Part shown: one piece after another, positions 53,140-63,774 of the stretch
Layout of the letters: every line of letters starts with the position of its first letter
Numbering within the stretch: position 1 is the stretch's first letter
Assembly: GCA_963971575.1 (NCBI GenBank)
Contig: OZ020616.1
Coordinates: 59,192,907-59,256,906, forward strand
Reading direction: 5' to 3'
DNA length: 64,000 bases
Source of the DNA: Liopterus haemorrhoidalis
Taxonomy: Eukaryota; Arthropoda; Insecta; Coleoptera; Dytiscidae
The notes under the pieces: generated by a model
Told to the model about the DNA's origin: nothing
Databases searched by the model: none
Seen by the model: the letters and a program-made list of their open reading frames with translations, nothing else
Made by a program: the position numbers and the translations under genes

Positions 53140-53857
53140 TAAAACTAGGTAATCTCCTCGACATTTATTACATGGTCTGTCAACTGCCCAGCGTTTTTTT
53201 CTTACACCGTAGTATTTCATCCTCACGTAAACGTTCCCCTGTAATACTTGGCTTTGATTATCCCACCGTTGCAATTTTCTTCATTACTTGTTTGTTGTAG
53301 TCTTTGTTATTTTGTCCGTACTTGTTGTGTATAAATGATATTTTTTCCAACAATTAAACAATAATCCTGTTAGTATTTGTCGGTGTTAAGTTGTGAGCTG
53401 TTAGCTGTGCGGTTTCAACTAAGAAACAAGTGAAACAAAACACTCGGGACCACAAGTTTATCCGACGAGTATGCTGCCGTCACAAACAGACCTCACTCAC
53501 TTCTACGTTCTCCGTTAACCGGTAACTCCTAAGTATCGTTCGGCTTCGATGCTTCACCGGAGAATCTCAACATATATGAATTAATGTATTCACAATGTTA
53601 AGATCTTTAATTTATTGTTGGATTTTTAAAAGAAGTATTTTCAAGGACATATGTCTGACTGAAAATATGTCAATTCGCGATTACAATTACTGAAACGGCC
53701 GTACAGTCGCCTTCTGAGCTTGTTACATGAAAAAGGATACTAATCCATCCACTGGAGCACCGGGGGGGTCTAAGAAAGAAGGAAATAAAAACACAATAGA
53801 AACTTTTATCATCATCGTCTTAGGTAAATATATGTATTTAAAAATAGAGATAAGGAC
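53140..53857. other. No recognisable gene
   Basis: AT-rich to mixed sequence. No frame or repeat of note apart from the loose match to 44.95 kb near 53,630. Confidence 0.35.
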
Positions 53858-54875
53858 CTTTTTAGGGTTTTGTATGACCAACAAACCCTTATACCGTCAT
53901 TTTGTTGTCTGTCTGTCTGTCTATCTGTCTGTTCGGTAAAAATTGTAGCCAAACGGCTGTAGACAACTCTTTGACCCGCACATAGAAAAAATAATAAAAC
54001 AGCTAAAAAACATATCCCCCTAAAAATTTAAACAAATATGTGCTCATCGAAAAAAAATATATATTTTTTTTAATTCTTAGTAGGGTATCAAATGTAAGCC
54101 CTTAGTACGTGGATTAACAATCAAAATTTTATTTTTGCAAATTAAATTATTTTGACGCAATTTTTTCCAAAATTGTGTAAAAAATTTGTTGTCCCACACC
54201 CTGTAGCCCAGATGGGTTAAATTAAAAATCTAAAAAAAAATCTAAGTAATGTACATTGGTCTGAACCGGAATAGTACAACAGGAATTTTTGATCAGATTA
54301 TGTTATCAGAAAATAACGTTTTTTTGTGTTTTTTTGTTAACGATGTACAAAAGTTATAGTTATGTAACAACTAGAAGGCGTATCCTGGTCTAATGGTTAG
54401 CTTGCTCGCTTGCTACGCAGCAAACTAGAGTTCGCTCCCGGGAAGAGGAGACAATTTTATTTTTTTTTTTCTATTTTTATTTTGTTTAAATTATTTTGTC
54501 AAAATTCTAGTTATATTTTGGCAAATGTTGCATTTAATTTTTAAGAGCGTAAATTTAATAACCAGTTGGAATTGTAGGAATTATATTTTCATTCTATGTG
54601 TCATGTATACGAAACCAGAGGGACGGAGCATATGACAAAACAACCAATGGAAGCCATAGGCGCAATTTTCAAAATCTTAATGAACCTTGCTATATAAAAA
54701 AAAAAAAATACTGCACATGTTTAGAAACCTAAATAATGGTATCAGGCATTGGAATTAAAATTGAAAAATATTTTAACATAAAATTTGTTTTGGCATCCCA
54801 AATAATCATCATTCACTTACTAAATACCTGCGAACCCTGAAATGTGTGAAAATTCACACTTCACATAATTTTTTT
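53858..54875 (+). repeat. Repeat family B, copy 6 (full length)
   Basis: TTTTTAGGGTTTTGTATGACC start, (CTGT)n, GATCAGATTATGTTATCAGA, tRNA-like module, CCTTGCTATATAAAA and the intact end palindrome GTGTGAAAATTCACAC (54,844-54,859). A short deletion removed the CTAGAGAGTTGAAATT block. Confidence 0.85.
54379..54452 (+). other. tRNA-like Pol III module inside family B copy 6
   Basis: A perfect A box TGGTCTAATGG (54,386-54,396) and B-box-like GTTCGCTCC (54,430-54,438), 44 nt apart. TTGCTACGCAGCAA between them can form a small hairpin where the anticodon arm would be. Of the four modules this has the best A box. Confidence 0.6.
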
Positions 54876-55162
54876 ATAGCGACCATGGATTGTGAAATAC
54901 TGTTCAATAAAGTTCTCTTTCAAATTCCAAACATTGTATTACATTATTTATCCGAATGAATCGTAATAAAATAATATAATTAGCCTTCAACATTTCCTGA
55001 TCCAGAGATAAACTATTGTGTTTGAAAACAAAATAATTAACAAAGCAGAGATTTAAAAAAAAAGCATAGCACACGGTCTAGCGGCGACAGTAGTGCCAAC
55101 CTAGAGTGGACATAATATCCGGTTCAAAGCACTTCCGGTCACTTCCTCCCTCTCGATCCACC

Positions 55163-55205
<43 letters not shown>

Positions 55206-55511
55206 TCTCTGTGTGTCTGTCTGTCGAGCAGATGACAATGGATTAATTAATTTCGCCGGAGACACAAGTGCATAGAGACTCGCCGAACGATTTAACTCGG
55301 TTTGCTGAATCGTTTCAGGTTCGAGACCCGTTACATGTTGCACTCTGCTTACACTGTCCTTGTGCATTCAACTATTGTCAACCAGAATTACAATTTAAAC
55401 ACTCCCCCAACACATTCTTTAGACAGTATCCTTACATACAATCACTAAACAGCGCACCATGTCAACAAACAAATACTAATAATGTAAAACAAAGATCAAT
55501 AATTTATTAAT
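54876..55511. other. Intergenic, with (TC)n microsatellite at 55,164-55,202
   Basis: A ~39-bp pure TC run lies inside mixed sequence. Downstream, an 80-codon frame (55,268-55,510) has Cys/Gln-rich sequence but no domain and is not supported. Confidence 0.5.
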
Positions 55512-55760
55512 AATTAGTTTTAACATTATAAATGTAATGCACTGAGTGAAAACGAATCGTTTTCCCATCTTAAAAAGTTAATGAATAAATAATTTGGAAT
55601 AATACTCATCGTCTAGTTTTTAATAATGGGCGAAGAGGTGATTCAATTTGAATTGGATGAAGTAAGGCGTATGGCTAGAGAAAGAAATCTGAGGTTTCGA
55701 CCAAGTTCCACAGTAAGGTAATGTTGTGTTTGCCAACACAGTTGGCAACGGGTAATGGAT
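55512..55760 (+). repeat. Dispersed repeat with 31-codon frame (copy 2)
   Basis: Same order as 28,621-28,871: TAGTTTTAACATTATAAA, CGAATCGTTTTCCCATCTTA, the 31-codon frame at 55,626-55,721 (MGEEVIQFELDEVRRMARER...), a GGTAATG donor-like site, and the hairpin TTGCCAACACAGTTGGCAAC. The CTAG seen in copy 1 is absent here. Confidence 0.7.
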
Positions 55761-56179
55761 AATAAACATTTTACGAAGCCACCGTAGTTGGTTTACAGAT
55801 ACACAGATGTAGCACTATTCGTAACGCACTAATTTACTTAGCTGTAAACGCTGCCTTGAACGTTAAAACTAAAGTCACTAGATTATACAAAGTAGCGCAA
55901 CGGCGGCCATACTGGGGTTAAAAATGTCGCCAACACAAATGATTTCCAGTGATTCCAACAGTAAAACCAGTGGCGAAGGGACACCTCCGCTAGACTTGCC
56001 CTCCCATAAAAAAAATAATACTAAAAAAAATATATAAAAAAAAAATTAAATTTAAAAAAAAAAATAAAGGAAGATTTTGGTAAATCTTCAAAAATACATC
56101 AAATTATATTCTATACAAATTTTTGTTCAAGGCTTGGTTTACTAGTTACGAATTTTTTTAAATTTTGAAGTTTAATAAC
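55761..56179. other. No recognisable gene
   Basis: Mixed AT-rich sequence with A-runs near 56,005-56,065. Confidence 0.4.
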
Positions 56180-56433
56180 TTCCGTTTCCGGTTTCGGATT
56201 TTAATAAAAAACAATAGGGTTCTTGCCAATTATTCAAAGAATTTTTTAGTACCAGAACGAACTCTTTAAGTTAAACAGACACACAGACACACACACATAC
56301 GGACGGCACTTCGAAAATAGGTTTTTTGGATTCCCTGAACCATGAAACGTGGTCATCCGTCAAAATCTCGACATCGAAAATTTTCGCGATTACAATACTT
56401 GCCCCTTATATATTAAGGTCGGGCAAGTAAAAA
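56180..56433 (+). repeat. Repeat family C, copy 1 (CA-microsatellite, hairpin end)
   Basis: A short ACAGACACACAC array is followed by GGTCATCCGTCAAAATCTC, CGATTACAATACTTGCCCCT and a perfect 8-bp stem ACTTGCCC/GGGCAAGT enclosing TTATATATTAAG (56,397-56,428), then GTAAAAA. The last ~45 bases align with the end of family A (ATCACAATACCTCCCTTATA ... GGTCGGTAAAAA). The left boundary is uncertain. Confidence 0.65.
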
Positions 56434-57564
56434 TAAGAAACTAGTACTACCAAAATTTTTATTTTAAACATTGTAATCACGATTGCACTAATCAAAGATG
56501 CACTATTACAAAATTGTGGTACAATTTCAATTTATTTTTTTATTTTTACTAAATAAAATGGATATAATATATAAATTTAAATGAAACTTAACCTTAAATA
56601 TTCAAACCGCTGACAAAGGAGGTTATTAAATTAGAGCGAGAAAGAGAGATGTGACAGCGCAGACGCAAACTTAAGAACGTAAAAATTGCTGCTTTAGTTT
56701 GCTTAATAGAGGAAGCAATGTTGCCAATCAAACCCTGGGGTCTGTCGGCTTCTTCAAAGGCTTGCGCTTCTTTTTATAATCTTGTGGCTTTAGTTAAAAC
56801 TATCTACTAAACATATCCATATATCCATACTAAATATATCCATATAGGGAACAATCAACAAATTTAAAGAGTTCTGAACTCAGTTTTAAAGTGATGGAGA
56901 TATTCTAAAACAATCAGAAGCAAGGACAAACAGCTCCTATCTTCTCACACACAGTATTCTTATCTGATAGAGACTATGGTGATGGTAAAATATTATTTTT
57001 CCTGGTTGTTTACTATCGGACGAATACTTCTTGAAGTTTTATTAAGCCCATTAATAATTTTCAAGTTAATGTTTTTACGTGCTCATCCCTGTGTGTGTAT
57101 CTGTTCGTGGTTGTTCGCTTGAGCAATTATCCTGTGGAATTATCGTGGCCTCCTGTGCACTGTCTGTGGGTTTAAGGACATCATTACGAGGATAAAGGGA
57201 TATATCATAAAGGACCTTCACAGGAACTGATTATTACATGTGTGCTAGCGTAATCTCCGCCGCAAATCCTTTTGATCCTTTGGTTTTTCAACGATTACAA
57301 AAAGATTCATATTAATCTAAAAAAAATTGATTGAAATACAAAGGTTTTTTTTCTCAGTATATCAGATTCAACACATTTCTTAATTTTAATTAAGTAAAAT
57401 AATATTTAGAAAATTATTTTAAGTTATATTTTTATACGAGGGGAAAGTAAAGAATATTTAGGTCCAGTTTCCGGACCCCCCCCCCCCCGTACTGTGAGAA
57501 GTGAGGACTTTTTTTGCTCTTTACTTAAAATTTAGAAGTGAGGACCTTTTTTTTTGCTCTACAG
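56434..57564. other. No recognisable gene
   Basis: AT-rich to mixed sequence. A C-run at about 57,475-57,488 precedes a near-duplicate pair of GAAGTGAGGACYTTTTTTT words (57,500 and 57,536) that recur, reversed, near 62,260. Confidence 0.4.
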
Positions 57565-57932
57565 GTTCAATGGTATCTTCATGTGATATTTATTGAAATT
57601 AATTTATTATTCAATATGAGGGTTGCGTTAAATGACATTTTCCGTTTTCTTAGTACCCAAGTAACCTCTAGGGTTATAATTGTAGGTAATAAGGCTTTTT
57701 TGCCACGTTTCGGAACACGATGAAAACTTAGGTCTCTATCACGACCTACTTTTGCATTGCAAAGATAAACACAACAATTCACGTTGCATTTAATTTTTTC
57801 TTGCAATTTTAAAGACATTTTTTAAAAACTCGCTATGAAAACAACAGTATACAAACTCGACTATCCTCCACCTGTCAGTTTCTCAAAATCTCACTAGAGG
57901 CGCTTCAGTTATTGTCAGTTGACAATATTCCA
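57565..57932 (-). repeat. Repeat element carrying a THAP-like exon
   Basis: The minus strand starts with TATTGTCAACTGACAATA (inverted arms around a 2-nt centre), then GCGCCTCTAGTGAGATTTTG and GATAGTCGAGTTTGT. It ends with CAATAAATATCACATGAAG and ATACCATTGAACCTGTAG. Both end blocks recur at 2,405-2,612, where the coding middle is absent. Confidence 0.7.
57579..57818 (-). CDS. THAP-like zinc-finger exon (partial domain)
   Basis: ATG at 57,818. Residues 13-35 read CNVNCCVYLCNAKVGRDRD, LSFHRVPKRG: the first Cys pair of a C2CH THAP finger and the hallmark SFHR(V/F)P. The domain should continue to a W and a CxxH pair, but the frame degenerates after LLPTII, so it is either spliced near KRGKK or frameshifted. 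THAP domains bind DNA and open the transposases of P elements and many host regulators. Because the flanks are repeated elsewhere, a transposon origin is favoured. Confidence 0.55.
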   Translation of the reverse strand: MSLKLQEKIKCNVNCCVYLCNAKVGRDRDLSFHRVPKRGKKALLPTIITLEVTWVLRKRKMSFNATLILNNKLISINIT

Positions 57933-58816
57933 TTTGTATCTAAAGAATCAAAAAATTAATCAAACCAGTCAATAAATTGCACTTTATAAAACCGACTTTA
58001 GGACGTTTTTTGTTTAAGTACTGTGTACTGACGGTCAGTTCTAATTTTTTTAGGAAGGTATCTAAAATTGTATTATTATCTAAGTTCATAAATTGACGTA
58101 GTCTAATTTTGATACGGCGCTAATTAAAGCCAGAATTTCTTTATCAGTCCTTAAAGGCTCTGCTCAGAATTCTGTCTCCCTTATTAGTAGTGATTTGTCG
58201 GCTCTCCTCAGTAATTGCGTAATTCACCCCTACAGTTGAAGTTAACCCTTCCATCGTCGCGAATTTCTCAACAACTCTTATCACAATACCTACTCAAGAA
58301 CGTCAAAAATTCATCATAAATATTTCAGATGCTTCAAGAATTCATGGGGGTATGTGAATATATCTTTAAGGGGTATTTTTGTAATAAATAAAAAATCCAA
58401 TGAAGTCAAAGATTTGTGGATAGAGTTTGGGAACCCCTGTTCGTTTCCACCCCTCATATTACCGCCCCTACGCTGGACTGCGTGTCTGCGTATGTATGTC
58501 TGTATGTATGTATGTACATATATATGTATGTATATTTTATTATGTGTCTGTATAAGTTTCAAGCATTTGTATGTGTATTGTACATATAATGCTTCTTTTA
58601 TCGATTTGGAATTGTTCTGCTTTTCTTTTCCTGCTTATCTCCCGTTTATCAACTCATCTTTGACCACAGTTCTTATTATATACAGGGTGTTTATGGTCTT
58701 CTTATTTATTTTTTAATGGGTGACACTACAGGTCAAAAGAAGGCGAAAATCTTAAAACACCCTAGTAAAAGTTTTATAATAAAAGAGATATAAATTTTTT
58801 TAATTTTTATTTTTTT
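57933..58816. other. Intergenic, with (TATG)n microsatellite near 58,490-58,536
   Basis: AT-rich. The TATG/TATA run follows a GC-richer patch at 58,440-58,490. Frames across it are low-complexity. Confidence 0.45.
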
Positions 58817-59100
58817 GGGTTTTTCCTCCATAACTCTCCAAATATTTATCCAATTAAAAAAATGCATTGAAATAAAAGATTTATCTTCTTATTCTTAACA
58901 ATATTTGTAATATAAGTTTTTGCTGTTAAGTTATTAATAAGGGAGTAATTTAAGTTTTTGGGGTTTTCCACCATAACTTTCCTAATATTTATCCAATCAA
59001 AAAAGTGCATTTAGATAAAAGATTTGACTTCTTATTCTTAACAATATTTGTTACATAAATTTTTGCTGTTGGGAGTAATTTATATTTTTAATTTTTGGGG
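58817..59100 (+). repeat. Two tandem units of a ~143-bp repeat
   Basis: Units starting near 58,817 and 58,960 share TTTTCCWCCATAACTYTCC, ATATTTATCCAATYAAAAAA, TTCTTATTCTTAACAATATT and GGGAGTAATTTA. The same sequence opens the window at position 1. Confidence 0.88.
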
Positions 59101-59409
59101 CTAAAAAATCATGGCGTTCCGGACACCAAAAGTACCAAAAGTACCTAAATAAAAAGATCACTTTACACACATCAATTTATTTATATATATATATATTTTT
59201 TTTTTTTTGATAACTTATTTTATCAACTGTAAAACATGCTAATATATTTATCAAAATGAAAATATTGAAAAAATCGTCATAAAATTACGAGCTGTGGACA
59301 AAAACAAAAGAAATAAACTACTGAAGGTCAACTTTTTCAATTTACTGATCAATAAATTGAATCGTGTAAAAACCCCTTAAACATTTTTTATGACGTTTTT
59401 AAGAGAGTA

Positions 59410-59624
59410 AAGCTGCATTCAGAGCTCAGTAAATTAACACTCTGTGCGTTATGGATAGTTTTTAAACGAGGGCAATTGGTATGATCGGACAAGCTCGTAC
59501 TATATCGCTCAACAGTAGTATAGCAACGACAAAGCACGAGCATGACCGATCATACCAAATGCCCTCGTTTAAAAATTATCCATAGCGTACAACGTGTTGA
59601 TTTACGGAGCTCTGAATGCAGCTT
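59410..59624. mobile_element. 215-bp palindromic MITE (AAGCTGCATTCAGAGCTC ends)
   Basis: AAGCTGCATTCAGAGCTC faces GAGCTCTGAATGCAGCTT. Inner arms with TTTAAACGAGGGCA and TGGTATGATCGG pair nearly completely, leaving a ~50-bp loop. No clear target duplication. Confidence 0.9.
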
Positions 59625-60260
59625 AAGTTTTTAAAAAGTATTGTCATGCTAACTGCAGTTTCAGTGTTAACTATTTTCAAAGCTCCGCCGCAGCACCCTG
59701 GTTGAGAATCACTGCTTTATTGTAACGGTGCTCCACTGTCCTTCGGTCATCGTATCTAGCTGGTCGTGTCTAATATCAGTGCATCATCAGCTACTTGCGC
59801 TTTTAGTAACCTGAATAATACATCGATGGCTTATCGTTGATCGTCCCCCTCTGTTGAACTTGGTTCTTCTCTTTGAAGTGAGGTAGACAGCGTTTAAAAG
59901 CACGTCACAGCTCATGCAACGTTGCACACATTATACCTATGTGCAACCCGTTCTCCATGTTACCGCTACCCGTTACACCGTTACCGCTAAAACCTCACCG
60001 CTACCGGTAAAGTGTAACATTATACGTTTCAGCAGAGTTGTGGAATTTTATACGGTTCAAATCACACACATATATACATCTAAGTTTTTATGCTGAACTT
60101 TTATATTATTAATTAATGTTATACTGTTATTTTCAGATATTTTATTGAGGGGAAATTGCTGAGATTATATTTTTGGGGACCGGGAAATTTATAGCAGTGG
60201 GTACTATATTGGGGACCGATAAAGAGCCATATATTAGGTCGTCAAGAATGAAATTTGTAG
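59625..60260. other. No recognisable gene
   Basis: Mixed sequence. Near 59,965-60,015 the word TTACCGCTA/CACCGCTACC repeats several times. Confidence 0.35.
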
Positions 60261-61389
60261 AAAAAAATCAGCTGTGGCCACCACAGGACCGACCGCCATC
60301 AAAAAGTACTTGTATAAAATACATTCTAGCAGCAGAGTAGAAATAACTTGGCCTAATATTTTCTAAGATATTATTTATCATGACCATGGAAACGTTACAT
60401 ATAAGTATGAAAAAATAGAATAGAAAAAAATTCGAAAAATTTTTCAACATTAAAAAAATTGATATGAAATATAAATATTCACACATTTTGTAGGTATTTA
60501 ATATGTGTAAGAAGTCAACATAATACTGGATTTGTAGAACAATATTTGTTTTATAATCAAATCAAAATCAACATTTTTTGATAATCATTTTTATTCGTTA
60601 TTTGAGTACCAAGAACTTTAATTTAATTTTTTTAAACTAAATTTAAAAAATTTACTAAAATTTCGTAACGATAAAATTTAAATTAACTACCCCATATTAT
60701 TAGCCATAATTTTTTTGTTCTTTAATTTTGATTCAACATTAGTGTACCACTGAAAAATGTATATTTTTTAACACTAAATGTTTATTTTTTATACTTTTTT
60801 TACGGTACCCAAAAATATAAGTTATGTCTAATATAAAATTAACAAATTTATCAAAAAGCCCTGAGGACCGAAAAGCTATAAAACAGTTCATAATTATAAT
60901 GTAATATTAATAATTTAACACCTCTTACAACAAAAGCAATTCATTATATTTTATGAAGTTGTTGAGTTATATTCCAAAAATTAATCAGTGTAATTCGTAA
61001 ATTATTGTTCTTAACAATATTGTTCTTAAGTTGTGAAATATTCACAAAAATATTAAAATCGACACGAATAAACTCCCATTTTTAGTCGATCGATTTTTAC
61101 CAAAAGTTGATCAACTCGTGCCATTGATGGCAGAAGCTTAAATATGAAGTTTCATAAAAATCCTTTCAGCCGAATTTGCTCTGCATGTGTACACAGACAG
61201 ACGGGCAGACGGACAGACAGACAGACGGACAGACAGACAGACGGACGGACAGACAGACCGACAGACATCATCCTAAAAATAGTCAAAACATTATGTAGGG
61301 ACCTCAATTTGTGGAGATCCATCGAAATCTCGAAATGTCAAAATCGGTATGATCACAATACCTCCCTTATATGTGTTGGCGGTCGGTAA
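60261..61389 (+). repeat. Repeat family A, copy 7, split by a family B fragment
   Basis: The head AGCTGTGGCCACCACAGGAC and CATTCTAGCAGCAGAGTAG matches 25,458. After the family B piece and ~350 bp of AT-rich sequence the A tail resumes at ~61,033 and runs through a mixed GACA/GACG array to GGTCGGTAATAA. Confidence 0.75.
60456..60680 (-). repeat. Repeat family B, variant 3' fragment (copy 8)
   Basis: Reversed end with a decayed palindrome (ATAAATATTCACAC), then TAGGTATTTAATATGTGTAA and GAAGTCAACATAATACTGGA, as in copy 5. Supplies the single-unit version of the 97-bp duplication at 46.6 kb. Confidence 0.7.
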
Positions 61390-62096
61390 TAAGCTACCAG
61401 CCGTAAATGAGACTAATATTTGTTGAGGGCGTAATGTGAGGGCGTTATGGATTCATAATGCTCCGGTTGTTATGCATATGTTTAAATATCTCGTATCGTA
61501 GACATTATGACCAAATAACAGCGAAATTGAAAAATAAAAATGTTTATAATCAAAGTTGTTCCTTCTTATTAAACAGGTTAAGAACCACTTGTCTAAATTT
61601 TGTAGCATTGACCAGTAAGTTTGGTGGTGAATGTAACTCAGTGATGAGTGGATTATATTATCAACAATCTAGAAAGCCATCGAGTCGAAAATATAATTTA
61701 TCTTTTTGCTACTCCGGAATGGATTTCTCTCTCTCTCAGTAATGAGAAAGTGGAAACCTCCTTCAGATTATGTTACGAATTATTAAAGCAAATAACAACG
61801 AGTAAGAGTTTTGCAAATATTGACTCCAGATTCGCTAAGATAAGTACGGAATGAAAGCACAATTAGAGTAAAAAGGAATTTATGTGGGATTAAAGGGAAT
61901 ATTTAACCTATGAACTAGAAACTATTGAGGTATCCAGGGGCGTCGGGAGAAAGGGGGAGCCAGTATAAATTACCAGGGCCCGAAGCTGGATTCTTTTCAC
62001 TTTACAAATCACTATCCATTTTTGTTAATTTGGATTTTGTTGCATAATTCCTATGTCGGTAAATGTAATATGTAACAATAATTAAAATAATAATGG
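61390..62096. other. No confident gene
   Basis: Two overlapping frames (61,458-61,854) without recognisable domains. No repeat identified. Confidence 0.35.
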
Positions 62097-62158
62097 CCAC
62101 AATTTCTACCGAACAGATAGACAGACACACTTAAAAGAGTTTTTTGGTCAGACCTCCT
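62097..62158 (-). repeat. Repeat family B, 5' fragment (copy 10)
   Basis: CACAATTTCTACCGAACAG, a short GACA run and GTTTTTTGGTCAGACCTCCTAC form the reversed 5' part. Confidence 0.65.
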
Positions 62159-62324
62159 ACCAGTGGCGTACCCAGGATTCTTTTAGAAGGGAGATCGGAA
62201 GACAAAATTATTTAAATTATGAATAAGATTCTCACTTCTAAATTTCAAGTGATGATCTGAAAAAAAGGTCCTCACTTCTAAAATACAAGTGGCGACCTAA
62301 AGAAACTATTTCTAAATAGATATA

Positions 62325-62904
62325 CAGACGATTCCGCTTAATTGGGTCACCGCTTAATTGGGGCGGCCGCTTATTTGGGACAAATCTCAAAGAACAGAAA
62401 CTAAACCAAGGAACCAACAGTAAATTTACATGTTTAATTGGGACAACATTCCGCTTAATTGAGACAGTTAAGATCACAGTACAAATTATGTTACACATAT
62501 TCTCAAGAAAATGTACAAAGAATTTAATATTACAGCGTTATTTTATGCAGGAAGGCAATGAAGGGAGCCCTACATCCGCACTGAATACCTGTGCTGATTT
62601 TGTAGAAGTGAAATGTTACAAATACAAAAGACAGACTACACTTTTGCACGCATTTTTGCATTGAATTAAATTGTATGTACCTATTTATTATTTTATTTTG
62701 GAATTTATTATTATTTTTTCTTAAAAGTTTATATTTTTTGGTTATATGTAATTTATAGTTTTATCCAAGAGTTTATAAAATAAAATTATTGAAAGAAAAA
62801 TATGCATAGTTTAATTTTATGTGAAATTCGCTTAATTGGGACAGCCGCTTAATTGGGCCAAAATGCCTAAGTCCCGATGTGTCCCAATTAAGCGGAATCG
62901 ACTG
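62325..62904. mobile_element. pogo/Tigger-like MITE with TA duplication
   Basis: The ends CAGACGATTCCGCTTAATTG and, reversed, CAGTCGATTCCGCTTAATTG are flanked by TA at 62,323-62,324 and 62,905-62,906. The CCGCTTAATTGGG word is iterated two or three times inside each end. TA targets and CAG ends fit the pogo branch of Tc1/mariner. At 580 bp it encodes no transposase. Confidence 0.88.
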
Positions 62905-62906
62905 TA

Positions 62907-63524
62907 TTTACTTAAGACGATGGTGAAAATTTTCTAGTGTGGATGTATGTTTTTATTTTTATTTCCTTCTTTCGTAAGGGGGCCCGGGTCCCCGGGCTGT
63001 AGTTAAAAAAAAATAATAGTTACTTGGCAACCACTAATAGAATCGCATTATTGGCGACGATTGAATAGAATTATATTCTATCCGGAAAACTGTACAATTT
63101 TTTTCTTTTTTTCTTTTTAAAATCAGTACTTGTTTGGATTTCCCTAAAACTAACAGATATTTATAAATTGTTAATAAAGTATGTGGGAGTATGATTTATG
63201 AATTTCTGGGTAAATTAATACAGAAATTCTTACTAGTCACTATGGGGTGGGTAGTCGCCCCACAGTTGTAAGATTACAGCCTTCCACCCCTGCGTATGTT
63301 ATCTGGTGTGAGCTACCCTTGCAGTCTGCACGAACAACCCCTCAATACGTGGCGTGTAGACAATCATCCCGCGATAATAAATACACAACTACGCGACTCG
63401 AATCTTTTTATGACTACATTTAAATCAAATCTACTAAAATATGCATTTCCACTTCATACCACAATATTTTTGTCTCCTGTAGGTATCAAGGTTTTTCTTC
63501 AACAGTGCAAAATATTTTTTACTT
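62907..63524. other. No confident gene
   Basis: Mixed sequence with a 90-codon frame at 63,296-63,568 that runs into the family C repeat and its GT microsatellite, so it is unlikely to be real. Confidence 0.35.
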
Positions 63525-63568
63525 GCCCGGCCTTAATATATAAAGGGTGTGTGTGTGTGTATCCATAG
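63525..63568 (-). repeat. Repeat family C, 3' end fragment (copy 2)
   Basis: On the minus strand it ends TTAATATATAAGG-type sequence then CCGGGCAAGTAAAAAATA, preceded by an ACACAC run. The copy is cut off at the microsatellite. Confidence 0.65.
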
Positions 63569-63575
63569 AGATGGC

Positions 63576-63675
63576 AACGATTAATCGAATGAATGAAATT
63601 ATCGATTTTGTTTCAGTTAATCGATTAATCATTTTTGTTTCGATTAATTAACGATTATTATTAATCGATAAATTT
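63576..63675. repeat. Cluster of CGATTAAT words
   Basis: CGATTAAT/ATTAATCG occurs at least six times in ~100 bp on both strands, together with ATCGAT. No element ends are seen. Confidence 0.5.
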
Positions 63676-63774
63676 ATTTTATTTTGAGAAAATGACTTAG
63701 TAGTATTGTTAAAACACTGGTTGGTAGATGACTTTACTATTACTATCTTCTTTTCAATAAAGTCCCTAGATTTC

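Noticed and set aside
58314..58716. Opposite-strand frames of 82 and 120 codons
   Set aside because: Both depend on the TATG microsatellite and show no domain.
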